This document shows, piece after piece, positions 26,901 through 34,760 of a stretch of 64,000 bases of DNA. The notes below the pieces were generated by a model. That model had not been told where the DNA came from, searched no databases, and was given only the letters and a program-made list of their open reading frames with translations. The stretch is from Calothrix sp. PCC 7103. Its GTDB lineage: Bacteria; Cyanobacteriota; Cyanobacteriia; Cyanobacteriales; Nostocaceae. Position 1 is the stretch's first letter, and each line of letters starts with the position of its first letter. The position numbers and the translations under genes are program-made. The stretch spans positions 1,220,356-1,284,355 of the forward strand of contig NZ_KB217483.1 of assembly GCF_000331305.1 (NCBI RefSeq). Reading direction: 5' to 3'.

Positions 26901-27673
26901 ATTTAAACACTTGTAGTACTGATCCAAAGTTAAATCAATTTAGCAAGCTAGAATTTAATGAAACCTGTGATAATGATAATCAATTAACATTCCAACAGTT
27001 TATTGATGGGATGGTACGTGCTGAGATATCACAGGAAGGGGGAAGACTGCGTTCACATTTACGACTGGATGAAAAATTAACTTATTATTTTGTTGGTGAT
27101 TTTGACATATCTTTCATCAAGGATGAACTGCCTGGATGTAAGTTTGTTTCCATACGTGCGATTGAAATAGCTGTTGAAGCTGCTCAATATGGAGAGCAAA
27201 CACAATATGCGATTATTAAATCATTAAGCGAACACATATTAAAGGGTAAACATTATGTAACGCAATCAGACGTAATGTTTGGCATGTCGGAACCTGTGAC
27301 TCAAGGGCGAATATCTCAAATTGCCAGTGATTTGAAGCTTGAAGGTGGATGGCGCCAGTTGCGTCAAACAGCAATTGATTTGATTGCATCGCTGAATGCA
27401 AAAAATGTTGTTCTTAATTTAGACGAAGACTCAGAATGGTTGAAAAGTATTTATCTGCCGTTGATTGGAGAAGAAAGCGCACGGGATATGATAGCCAATT
27501 TGCTGGAAGTAGCCAGTATAGTTGGTATTAAGTTTAGAGATATATTAGCTGCTACAAGCATTGAAGTTAGAATCAAGTTGTTAACTGTTGTATTTACGGC
27601 TATTGCGAAGATAACAGGCGGATTGCAATGGTTAGTTGAGGATTTAATATTGGTGCTTAATGATACCTCTTAG
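23948..27673 (+). CDS. CyRepA1-type plasmid replication protein (Toprim plus helicase)
   Basis: Encodes 1241 residues from the ATG at 23948, with GGGGG nearby. It resembles the cyanobacterial plasmid Rep family CyRepA1/Slr7037 with a DUF3854 domain. Near the N-terminus a Cys cluster (CPICG, then FRFCM) resembles a primase-type zinc ribbon. A Toprim-like domain follows at about 280-370 (MLAEGILKP with E284; VLWADAGAV with D337). A helicase-like P-loop VPGLGKSHT lies at 488-496 and a Walker B VIWDE near 650-654. Between them four cysteines (C573, C598, C601, C607) have the spacing of an iron-sulfur cluster. Likely role: primase/helicase starting replication. It is a second initiator candidate besides the iteron Rep. 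Confidence 0.8.
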   Translation: MKFPRTSRFEYCPICGRQKPDCGWKPDDRDFRFCMNTHDAYSTPPGWKFVGLTSGGQWGMFVPDDGRSYTEAERIAYKERWQQLQVERRKLHAESLDESERHRQHSKLINQLPLKPQHHDDLKRRGLSDELIHAGLFRSIDQYQKLDFEVSYRLAGVGITGKSLTNFTTGYMVPVWNEYFQIVGYQIRNDNSGDDNPKYFWASSKSNKKKNTGASVHLQNGELPLTFCVPMRVHSLISNNVNLSKNFFESAEPLQNQHLFAKNHESENQHEDAKLRLKYIMLAEGILKPYILAQLRDCLCIGAAGGNFAGSPQILKRYIEAASRFLDGTKQVVLWADAGAVVNKQVMRQYKKTYQLLRKWGYELRIAWWGQVDKSCPDPDEYTGSYELLSWNQFESLSRNPLQFWDGVKHQLGKLRCVFKEKRGFDKQLNTDKKQVIVNNLNYQVGNLPNYDEYVQLGCPKIIYQASERFTLWLEATSKGWRHIFDKSVPGLGKSHTAGSLKAAEFDSINQLFYLAADHRNPTTLTVEENFVDLIPRHNGLEIDNTRKTPLGKSYLVRPTSNADGNKLTKSNCFREHMFRSLAAKNIRDIESNDNPICGSCHLSNACPNNIGDGFGFRFLRTRSLKNPQVRAHPDSMPSIEDYQYDHCGVIWDEVSQLMRTRTKIEVRFDDFNQTVGQLVLAAPETYNKLKPVLLQLSSLFTPGKKLEVESTQLPTSDLQLTTSSRYGFGDIQVRQIIGKLPDCLSDIIEDLLSTLTPDLAFLNEKSDSIDTSVGTKQDKARDRQINKLLRGENYKDVKQQLNSVSLNWLVPLLEVLGNYIDGALAFDKGVLSIHTADYRHRDVARAAKFNIYLDGTMDVRHLALKLHTDVKDILIVEQSLPSYENLTVVHVTGMGTLGKDRRKQSMLPRVLALRDGIINNHNDKKVNFIERKIHALPGDGYHFRDGRGVNRFLDTQVLTSLGVPYSHIGEMAAEYQILTGEQVDLNTCSTDPKLNQFSKLEFNETCDNDNQLTFQQFIDGMVRAEISQEGGRLRSHLRLDEKLTYYFVGDFDISFIKDELPGCKFVSIRAIEIAVEAAQYGEQTQYAIIKSLSEHILKGKHYVTQSDVMFGMSEPVTQGRISQIASDLKLEGGWRQLRQTAIDLIASLNAKNVVLNLDEDSEWLKSIYLPLIGEESARDMIANLLEVASIVGIKFRDILAATSIEVRIKLLTVVFTAIAKITGGLQWLVEDLILVLNDTS

Positions 27674-29010
27674 TATGGAATTCTATAAGTAGAGAGATTC
27701 ATAACCAATACAATGGAATGTAACGGGTAGTTGATTTTCTTAGGGACTTCCAAGTAATAAAACATCCAATTTTTTTGTGGAGTAGGCATCCTTGCCTGCT
27801 CTAGATATGTAATGGACAAGGATGCTCGGAATAAGCCTTTGAGATGTTCTTCAAAGGTTAGTTTTCTTCATTTCACTAGACTGCTATATATTTTTAACTA
27901 ACTTTCTTCCATCATTCTTCTTTATTAATTATTGAATGTGATTTTAACACCTCACAAATAAAGCTTTAAACTAGCTTTATTTTATAATCACGTAAATTAT
28001 TACTGTCTTATGAAATGCTTATATTATTAGGCTTATAAATTATTTACAAGCATCTAATAATTTACTACAGTTCCTTGGTGACAAAGCTCAAACTACGTAA
28101 AATTCTCATTAAATTGCTACTTTGCCCCGATTTATTGAGCGCATATAATTGTTTTATTGCCAAATTTGTATAAATTTTGAATCAGTTATTGAAAATACTT
28201 AATAAATTTGTATTTGCTGGCATTTTTTGTTTAATAATTTTTCAACTAACACAACTCTGTATTTTTAAATTTAAATATAAATATTAGTTTTGTAATATTT
28301 TTTTTAATTGTAAAACTAATTTTTTTTTAAAGCTGCTTATTTACGATAAATCTAAATTCATAACGCAATAATCGGTATGAATTTAATCATTGTTGTTTAA
28401 CAAGGTAACGATATCCATAGTGCCAATGTTTAAGTGTTATATCTGTAATTTAAAATTTATAAATATTTGAAAATAATGTATCTGTATGTGGTATATGTCT
28501 ACCTTGTAAAAATGAACTAACTATATTGATGTTTTTTTATTGCAATTAAAACAATAAATTTTTATTACACGTGAGGTGATAATGCCATCATATACACTTT
28601 TTATTCGGTTAACCGAACCCTTTTATCCGTGCTAATACTACTTAATTAACTCTCATTGGTATTTAATGTTATATTTCCTCTTCAGTAATTGTATATTAAT
28701 TTTTTGTATTGATGTCACTTATTACACAATATTAGATATTGTATGCATAATTTGTGACAATGATTACTGATAATTTCAGGCGCCTGATTTGAGCGTGAAA
28801 AGTGCCAGAGTGCTAAATAAGTGTACATTGATATCATTGGCAGTGGCGCCACATGTTATGGTGTTTACTAAGTAAAAGATGTTGAGTTTACAAGTGGTAC
28901 GAAGATTGTACGATACAAAACTCAAAGAAGAATGTGAAGAACTGAGAATATTTGTTTACCAAGGATAACTCATTGTAACTGTGCCTTGGTTGTAATGGGA
29001 AGATGCAGTT
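27674..29010. other. 1.3 kb AT-rich non-coding region between CyRepA1 and relaxase genes
   Basis: No supported gene in over 1.3 kb. It contains a REP-like hairpin near 27781-27803 (GAGTAGGC with GCCTGCTC) with a following inverted GCATCCTTG/CAAGGATGC pair, a terminator-like hairpin at about 27957-27981 (AATAAAGCT, loop, AGCTTTATTTTAT), long A/T runs between 28140 and 28720, and a perfect 14-bp palindrome at 28604. The position suits a second origin for CyRepA1 and, near 28790-28990, a transfer origin for the relaxase; neither is proven. Confidence 0.5.
28604..28617. promoter_or_regulatory. Perfect 14-bp palindrome
   Basis: TTCGGTTAACCGAA is a perfect palindrome in otherwise AT-rich DNA. Its TTCGG/CCGAA ends resemble the inner arms of the candidate ParB sites (ATTCGGTC/GACCGAAT), but without the 6-bp spacer. 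It may be an operator or a diverged partition site. Confidence 0.35.
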
Positions 29011-30747
29011 ATGAATAGTTATGCTGTCTGTCTCATTAAGAAAATTAAGAGTTGGGTACAGTTGAATACCTGCGCTTCGCATAATTCGAGAGCGCGCGAA
29101 ACTCCCAATGCTGATTTATCGGTAAAAAATGTTCGGTTAATCGATGTCGGCGAAAATAAAAGTCTCAGGATTTTGTTCGTGGAGAAAATCGGAGACCAGA
29201 AAATTCGCTCGAATGCTGTGTTGGGTATTGAGATGGTTCTAAGTGCAAGTCCCCAATACTTCCGTCCTGAGAATCCAGCTTGTTCTGGGTTTTATCTCCA
29301 AGAACGAGTAGATGATTTTGCAACTGCTTGTACTGATTGGTTGCTTAACCGCTATTACGGTAGGGTGGTACGCGCGGAACTTCACCTTGATGAGACAACC
29401 CCTCATATTCATGCTTTTATTGTACCGCTCGATAATCAAGGTAAGCTCAATGCTAGGGCGCTGTTCCACGGTCGAATAAAATTGTCAGAGTTGCAGGATA
29501 GTTTTGCCGCTGCTGTTAGTCATCTTGGTATTGAGCGTGGCATCAAAGGCAGTAAAGCTCAACACATGGATATTCAAAAGTATTATGCTGCGGTAAACTG
29601 CAAGTCGTTCCACATTAATTTAGACGATGTTTTACCAATACCCAATGATAGTCAATCGGTTTTTGCATATCGTGAGTTAATCAAAGAAATTCTTCAGCCT
29701 CAACTAGATATTCTTAATAATCAAATCAATGACCGTGATTTACAACTGCGAGAGAAAAAATATATCGAGCAGACCGCACAAGCAAGCGAGCGCGAAAGGC
29801 AGAAGTTAGAGCAGCGTGTGCAAAATTTAGCCTGGACTTTAGACTTGTGGCAAGCGCAAGCTAACTTGATACGTGACCTACCCCTAGAAGAAGTCGCTTA
29901 TCATTTGGGGCTGCATCTAAATAATAAAGGAATTTGGCAAGGCGATGGTCATTCTGTGCGAGTAGTCGGCGCCAAGTTTTATGATTACAGTGGCGCCCAA
30001 AAGGGAGGTGCTGGCGCCATTGATTTGGCGATGCATTTGTTGCAGTGCAATTTTAGGCAAGCAGTTGCATGGCTATATGATATTTTTGGGGAATCTGACA
30101 TGCTGCGCGCAGTCACCCATCGCGCACGAACCGAAGCTCAAGAAATTATTTCCCAGGAATTGGCACCGCAGTTTGTGGCGCCAGTACCCGATGAAAGTCG
30201 TTGGGATGCGGTGAGGGATTATTTGGTTGCTGTAAGAAAATTGCCTGGAAATTTTATTGATAACCTTCATGTGGCTGGGTTGATATATGGTGATGCGAAA
30301 CAAAATGCCGTGTTTGTGATGCGGGCAATGGACTTGGAAATTACGGGTGCATTTTTACGCGGAACTTATGGATTTAACAATACTTTTTATGGATTAGCCA
30401 AGGGTAGTAAACGCAGCAAAGGTTGGTTTCATTTTACTACTGGCGGTCAGGGTGAGGATAAGATAACGCGCGCGGTTCTTGCAAAATCTCCAATCGAAGC
30501 GTTATCAGTTGCAGCGTTAGAGTATTCTTTACTGGAGAGAACTATATATATAGCTGTTGACAGTCCTCGATGTATGCCAGTTGAGTTTTTGAGTTACTTC
30601 AAGAATATTGTCGCCGCTTATGATAACGATGCAGCAGGCAAGGAGATTTTTGAGGCAATTCAGAAAATTTTACCCCAAACAAGCAGGCTTAAACCAAAAG
30701 CGCGCGATTGGAACCAGCAGTTGATTCAAGTTAAATTCGGTGTTTGA
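29011..30747 (+). CDS. MobV-type relaxase fused to a Toprim primase-like domain
   Basis: Mobilisation protein expected to nick the plasmid at its transfer origin. The N-terminal relaxase (1-190) has the MobV motifs HNSRARETPNAD (24-35) and HLDETTPHIH (125-134), the His-rich metal site. A coiled, charged linker spans 225-275. The C-terminal half is primase-like: a zinc-less CHC2-type segment (GIWQGDGHSVRVVGAKFYDY; GGAGAIDLAMHLL at 332-344) followed by a Toprim fold with E496 and the YDNDAAG motif (D538, D540). Fusing nicking to priming would let one protein start and prime the transferred strand; that is inference. It starts at the ATG at 29011. Confidence 0.85.
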   Translation: MNSYAVCLIKKIKSWVQLNTCASHNSRARETPNADLSVKNVRLIDVGENKSLRILFVEKIGDQKIRSNAVLGIEMVLSASPQYFRPENPACSGFYLQERVDDFATACTDWLLNRYYGRVVRAELHLDETTPHIHAFIVPLDNQGKLNARALFHGRIKLSELQDSFAAAVSHLGIERGIKGSKAQHMDIQKYYAAVNCKSFHINLDDVLPIPNDSQSVFAYRELIKEILQPQLDILNNQINDRDLQLREKKYIEQTAQASERERQKLEQRVQNLAWTLDLWQAQANLIRDLPLEEVAYHLGLHLNNKGIWQGDGHSVRVVGAKFYDYSGAQKGGAGAIDLAMHLLQCNFRQAVAWLYDIFGESDMLRAVTHRARTEAQEIISQELAPQFVAPVPDESRWDAVRDYLVAVRKLPGNFIDNLHVAGLIYGDAKQNAVFVMRAMDLEITGAFLRGTYGFNNTFYGLAKGSKRSKGWFHFTTGGQGEDKITRAVLAKSPIEALSVAALEYSLLERTIYIAVDSPRCMPVEFLSYFKNIVAAYDNDAAGKEIFEAIQKILPQTSRLKPKARDWNQQLIQVKFGV

Positions 30748-30799
30748 AGAATGGGCGCCTTCTTAAAGAGAGGCGCCAGTTTGATTATTTTCCATCGCA

Positions 30800-31075
30800 T
30801 TAATTTGACAAATTATTGTCTTGATTACTTTCTGCTACTTGTCGTAATGCGAGAAAAGCTTCTTTTAAAGCTTGATTTACAGCACTTTCAGATTCTGCAA
30901 GCACTAACTGTTGATAAGATTCCAAAAAATCCATCCGCAACCTATGGAAAAGATGTAGAAAATGGCGTAAAAAGCTAATACAGTCAAGAATAAGAAATTC
31001 AATTCCACCTGTTTGTTCGTAGATTGAAAAAGCGTATTGTTGGACACCTACAAATAAACTACTAATATATGATAA
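30800..31075 (-). pseudogene. 3' fragment of SacI-family restriction endonuclease gene
   Basis: The minus strand is open for 91 codons. The segment VQQYAFSIYEQTGGIEFLIL, followed by an FLRHFLHLFHRLR stretch, is what I recognise as the C-terminal end of SacI-family restriction enzymes. It has no start codon or ribosome binding site of its own. It lies directly beyond the right end of the tnpB element, in the same orientation as the 5' fragment at 33016-33900. Together the two halves give a protein of about 370 residues, close to the size of R.SacI. Stop codons at the junction show that the nuclease is no longer made. Confidence 0.8.
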
Positions 31076-31091
31076 CTAGTACCAAATTGAT

Positions 31092-31337
31092 TAGTAGAAG
31101 TCGGGGTTTTCCGGTGAATGTTACCCGTTCAACTCTTTGTGGCATAGTACGCTGCTCTTTGGAGTGGTTGTCCTTCTCGCTCCTACTCAGATTAATTATT
31201 AAATCAATAATTAACCTTTTCGTACTAAAGAAATGCTCTTGCAATCCCTACTTGGTTTACGTACTGGGATATTGAGGTTGGCAATCGCTCTGGTTGTTTC
31301 CCTCATATTTATATATTAACAGATTTCTCAATGGTTA
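31092..31337 (-). ncRNA. Candidate omega RNA / right end of tnpB element
   Basis: About 245 bp follow the tnpB stop codon on the minus strand and end at CCCCGACTTCTACTAA, which resembles the right end of cyanobacterial IS200/IS605-type elements. The last 110 bases can form hairpins (GGAG with CTCC; CGGGT and CCGG segments). In TnpB systems this region is transcribed as the guide RNA, with the adjacent target sequence as guide. Here the guide would be the SacI gene sequence just past 31092. The prediction rests on position and resemblance. Confidence 0.5.
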
Positions 31338-32972
31338 TCAGGCATATTTTTTAGATTTTTTAGATTTTTTAGATTGATTTTTCAAGTTGTTTATTTCCGT
31401 AATAATTATCTTTGAAATGTTCTGCTCATAAAACCTGTTTCTGCGTATTTTTGATTCTTTCATTTTTTTATGAACTTTATTCCAAAGCTTCCAGTTTTTA
31501 GACTTCGCTCTTGGAATTATTTCTTTGAAGCCAAAACTGCTTAACAATATTTTAGAATCAGCGTTTAATGCCTCATTAAAACCCAATGCACGCCTGCCTA
31601 TAACTAGCGCGGCTGCAAACCCACTACTTAATCCATAAAGCTTTGTGTACTTAAAAAGCCCAATTGTGCTTGTCAATGCTGGATTGGTTAAGTTAACTCG
31701 TATGCCTTTTTTTTCTGAACAAACAACTAGAAATTCCTTAAACTTAGAATAAACAAATCCAGACAGCATCTGATTATACTTTTTAGAGCCTGAGTGTCTT
31801 AATGCTGCTTTCTTATCCTTGAAGTCTAAATTTTCTATAGAAATAGAACATCCAATTTGAAATGCTACATCAACTATGTCCTTAACAATATTTCCCAGTT
31901 GGGCATTTACTTGTCCCGTTGTTCCCACAGGGATAGAAAATGATTTAACGAGTGACTTTTTAATATTCCCGTCTACAGAAACATACACAACATCTATGGT
32001 TTTAGCATTTAAGTCAATACCTAAAGTTCCGTTATTCTGAGTCAACGTCGGTACTTCTGGTACATAAGTTGAAAAGTGTAAATACCAAGCATTATTTTTA
32101 TGCTCTCTTCTGAAACAACGAACTGTTATTGGTTGAGAAGATTCAGAACTAAGTAAATTTTTAGGGTTAACAGCATACAGCAAGTCTGGCAATCTTCTTT
32201 CTGGAACTATAAATTCTAAACTTAATTCTTGAAAATACTTTTTAGTCAGGCATTTGGGTACAGTTATTTTCAATATAAAAATGTTATCTTGTTTATAGAA
32301 AGTTTTCATTACTCTGTTCTTACCTGTAGAATTTGCGTTACCTACAGAACTAAAGTTTCCACTTCTAGCTAATCTCCACTCGGCAAGCCATTCTGAATGA
32401 CTTGAAAAATTGTTTTCTGATAAAAAATGCTGTTTCCTTGCAAGCTCTTTTGTACCAAAAGTTATACTTAACTTGGAATTTCTAAGCTTAACTAATTTGT
32501 CAGTACGACGTTCTAGTCGCGCTAGCTTATTATTGATTTTAAATGCTTGTATTTTTGCCGCATTTTGGTCGTTACTAAGTACGAATTTGTTGTACTCACT
32601 AATCATCTCTTCTACTTTTTCCATGCCAGATTTGATATCTGTTTCGATGTTTTCTATATTTAGTTTACGAAGTTCTTCTGCCGAGGAGATAATTCCAACT
32701 GCGTCTGTTAAAATACTGTCAGCCCATGCCCAATCTATATTGAAAGTAGATTGTACAGTTGGTAGTAATTCATTCTTTGTTTTACCTTGCAATAGTCGAG
32801 TTGTTGACCATCTAACTATCTTCTGGTACAAAGCTCCCCATTCTTCAAGAAAGTCTAAAATTTTTTGGTCAGAACTTTTTATTTTAGTTTCAATACCAAC
32901 CATAAATCTTTTAGTTTCCACACCACCCCTAGAAGATATACTTTTTCTACTTAAATCGCTAAATTTAACCAT
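31338..32972 (-). CDS. tnpB: TnpB-related RuvC nuclease (IS200/IS605 accessory family)
   Basis: Encodes 544 residues from the ATG at 32972 (GAGG six bases upstream; a GTG 12 bases earlier is possible). Numbered on the longer frame, RuvC motif I is GIDLNAKTIDVV with D324, motif II is SIENLDF with E384, and the motif III region NPALTSTIGLFKYTKLYGLSSGFAAALVIGRRALG has no Asp where canonical TnpB has one. No CxxC zinc finger is present between motifs II and III. This matches the TnpB-related branch with YGLSxxxAAALVIARR-type ends. The first 200 residues are a charged, coiled-coil-like lobe, and the C-terminus is basic (KKSKKSKK). Whether it still cuts DNA is unclear. Confidence 0.8.
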   Translation of the reverse strand: MVKFSDLSRKSISSRGGVETKRFMVGIETKIKSSDQKILDFLEEWGALYQKIVRWSTTRLLQGKTKNELLPTVQSTFNIDWAWADSILTDAVGIISSAEELRKLNIENIETDIKSGMEKVEEMISEYNKFVLSNDQNAAKIQAFKINNKLARLERRTDKLVKLRNSKLSITFGTKELARKQHFLSENNFSSHSEWLAEWRLARSGNFSSVGNANSTGKNRVMKTFYKQDNIFILKITVPKCLTKKYFQELSLEFIVPERRLPDLLYAVNPKNLLSSESSQPITVRCFRREHKNNAWYLHFSTYVPEVPTLTQNNGTLGIDLNAKTIDVVYVSVDGNIKKSLVKSFSIPVGTTGQVNAQLGNIVKDIVDVAFQIGCSISIENLDFKDKKAALRHSGSKKYNQMLSGFVYSKFKEFLVVCSEKKGIRVNLTNPALTSTIGLFKYTKLYGLSSGFAAALVIGRRALGFNEALNADSKILLSSFGFKEIIPRAKSKNWKLWNKVHKKMKESKIRRNRFYEQNISKIIITEINNLKNQSKKSKKSKKYA

Positions 32973-33015
32973 AATGCGCCTCACTTACCCTGACTTAAAA
33001 CATAACTATATATTA

Positions 33016-33900
33016 TTATATATTATTATGTTTGCAAGGGTCTTTACCTTCAACAATCATAGAAATTTGTCTATTATATTTACGTACAATATCATTGACT
33101 GTTACTTTTTTAGTTTTCATCTCATAGCAAGTAACTATATTTTCCTCGTTAAGTAAAGTAATTTCCACATCACCCAACGCTCCTGTTTGTTCATCCGCTG
33201 CGTTATGATTCTTCAGAGATAAATAACGTTGCCCTAAATAAGTTGAGGCTGATTGGTAAGCGGCAGCTACAATTAAAACAGGCAATCGGCTAGAATTAGG
33301 ACAGTTTAAATGTTGCTCAATCAATTTAATAATTGCTTCTGCTGATAACGGAATGCCACCCACAACAGTTCGTAAATTTGCCAGCAGACTAGATATTCTT
33401 TGTTGCTTTTCGTCTCTAACAATCAAAAGATATCTTATAGTCTCTGCTAGTAAGTCGGATGCTGAAACACGACTACAATAAACATCATCAAGCAGTTGGA
33501 GAACAGTTTTGTAAAGGATTGGAGGTCTACCAACCAAATTAATATCGGTTGTTAAAATTGTATTTCGATTGCGTAACGCTGGTGTTAAAAATGCTGTAGT
33601 TGGGTTACATGGAAGTTCGTGTTTATTAATAAAGTTTGTAATATAAGCTTCATCATAAGTACGACCTGAATAACAGTCGTCACCACCAATTTCTGTATAA
33701 GGTTTACGAATATCTAAGTTTGGTCTATGAACTTTTGCTAATAAACAAGCTAATAATAACCTTACACCTGCTCTGTTTTGAGGATTGCGGCAGACAAATT
33801 CTACGTTTGCTTCTATTGTACTACCTTCGATAAGAGATTGAGTCAAATTATTGATAACTCTTTCAAAGACTAAATCAAGGATAGCTGTTGGTGTTGACAT
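33016..33900 (-). pseudogene. 5' part of SacI-family type II restriction endonuclease, disrupted
   Basis: The frame encodes 294 residues from the ATG at 33900. Recognisable SacI-family segments are NRAGVRLLLACLLAKVHRP, the metal-site-like region GDDCYSGRTYDEAYI, and GDVEITLLNEENIVTCYEMKTKKVTVNDI. After VNDI the sequence diverges (VRKYNRQISMIVEGKDPC) and stops at the left end of the tnpB element; the expected C-terminus is found at 30800-31075. The start overlaps the end of the methyltransferase gene by 31 bp, showing a former methyltransferase-nuclease operon. With the nuclease broken, the methyltransferase is now effectively solitary. R.SacI itself recognises GAGCTC; the specificity here is unknown. 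Confidence 0.78.
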
Positions 33901-34760
33901 TCAGTTTCTACCTTTTTTGATTTAGCCGTATTTATTTGTTGATAATAACTATCAATATCATAATTAACCCATAATACCTCAGTTCGCAGCCCTTTTGTAG
34001 AATGACAAACTTTTTCAGGCGCCGCAATTTCTTTCCAGTCTCCATAAAGTTCGTCCATTAAATCACATCTATAGCCAGAAACTGCTACTTTACCCTTAAC
34101 ATTATGTAATACTGCTGCAAGTTCTCGATGTTGCTCGTCAGTCATCTCATAAGCATATGCTTGACTGTCTCCCCTTGAGCCATGCGGGTAAGGAGGGTCA
34201 CAATAAAATAATGTATCTTCTGAATCGTAACGTTGAATTACTTTAATCGCTGTATCGTTTTCTATTTGCACTCGTAAAAGTCGCTGCACAATTTCTGGTA
34301 AATCCTCCACACTTCCCAACCACCGAGAAACCGCGCCTGCCATTCCAGCGCGCGATGTTAGTTTACAATGTGCCCATCTGCCAGAGCTAGCTGTTTGCGC
34401 TAAACCCGTTCTTACCTGCCTTGCCCGAATAAAAAATCGTCTTGCTCGCTCAAAGTGAGATATATCGGGAGTAAACTTAGAAATCGCAACTTCAAATTCT
34501 TCGCGCGAGAAAGGAGTTAAGCCAATTGCCTCTATTAGCTTTTCTTTATCTGAGCGCAGCACACGAAAAAAATTAACGACTTCGCCATCGATATCATTAT
34601 ATGTTTCTACATCCGCTGGTTCACGGTTGAGTAAAATAGCTGCCGAACCACCAAAAGGTTCACAATAATGCACAGAAGAGGGTAAGAGAGGTAAAAGCCA
34701 ATCTAGGTGACTAAATTTACCACCGTACCATCCAAAAGCTATCACCTTGTTTTTACCCAT
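33870..34760 (-). CDS. D12-class N6-adenine DNA methyltransferase
   Basis: Dam-like enzyme of 296 residues. Motifs are in the D12 (alpha) order: the N-terminal GWYGGKFSH (10-18), SAM-binding EPFGGSA (34-40), the target-recognition region in between, and catalytic motif IV DPPY at 188-191 (CDPPYPHG). It is the modification half of a type II restriction-modification operon; its gene overlaps the 5' end of the nuclease gene by 31 bp. D12 enzymes make N6-methyladenine, whereas SacI modification is usually on cytosine, so the recognition sequence may differ from GAGCTC. Since the nuclease is split, this enzyme may only mark DNA. Confidence 0.88.
   Translation of the reverse strand: MGKNKVIAFGWYGGKFSHLDWLLPLLPSSVHYCEPFGGSAAILLNREPADVETYNDIDGEVVNFFRVLRSDKEKLIEAIGLTPFSREEFEVAISKFTPDISHFERARRFFIRARQVRTGLAQTASSGRWAHCKLTSRAGMAGAVSRWLGSVEDLPEIVQRLLRVQIENDTAIKVIQRYDSEDTLFYCDPPYPHGSRGDSQAYAYEMTDEQHRELAAVLHNVKGKVAVSGYRCDLMDELYGDWKEIAAPEKVCHSTKGLRTEVLWVNYDIDSYYQQINTAKSKKVETECQHQQLSLI

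Larger units (their letters stand above)
31092..33040 (-). mobile_element. tnpB-only insertion element disrupting a restriction gene
   Basis: About 1.95 kb separates the two halves of a SacI-family gene and contains only a TnpB-related gene and its 3' non-coding tail; there is no tnpA transposase. The right end is placed near 31092 by the GAAGTCGGGG motif. The left end lies near 33010-33100 but is not defined; a TATTATATATTATTATATATT tract at about 33007-33028 is near it. No GGCGCC occurs from 30771 to 34018, unlike most of the flanking DNA. Confidence 0.7.

Noticed and set aside
31062-31244. Leftward 60-codon frame and rightward 68-codon frame in the tnpB right end
   Set aside because: They overlap the structured 3' end of the element and the nuclease fragment in the wrong frame, with no protein-like features.
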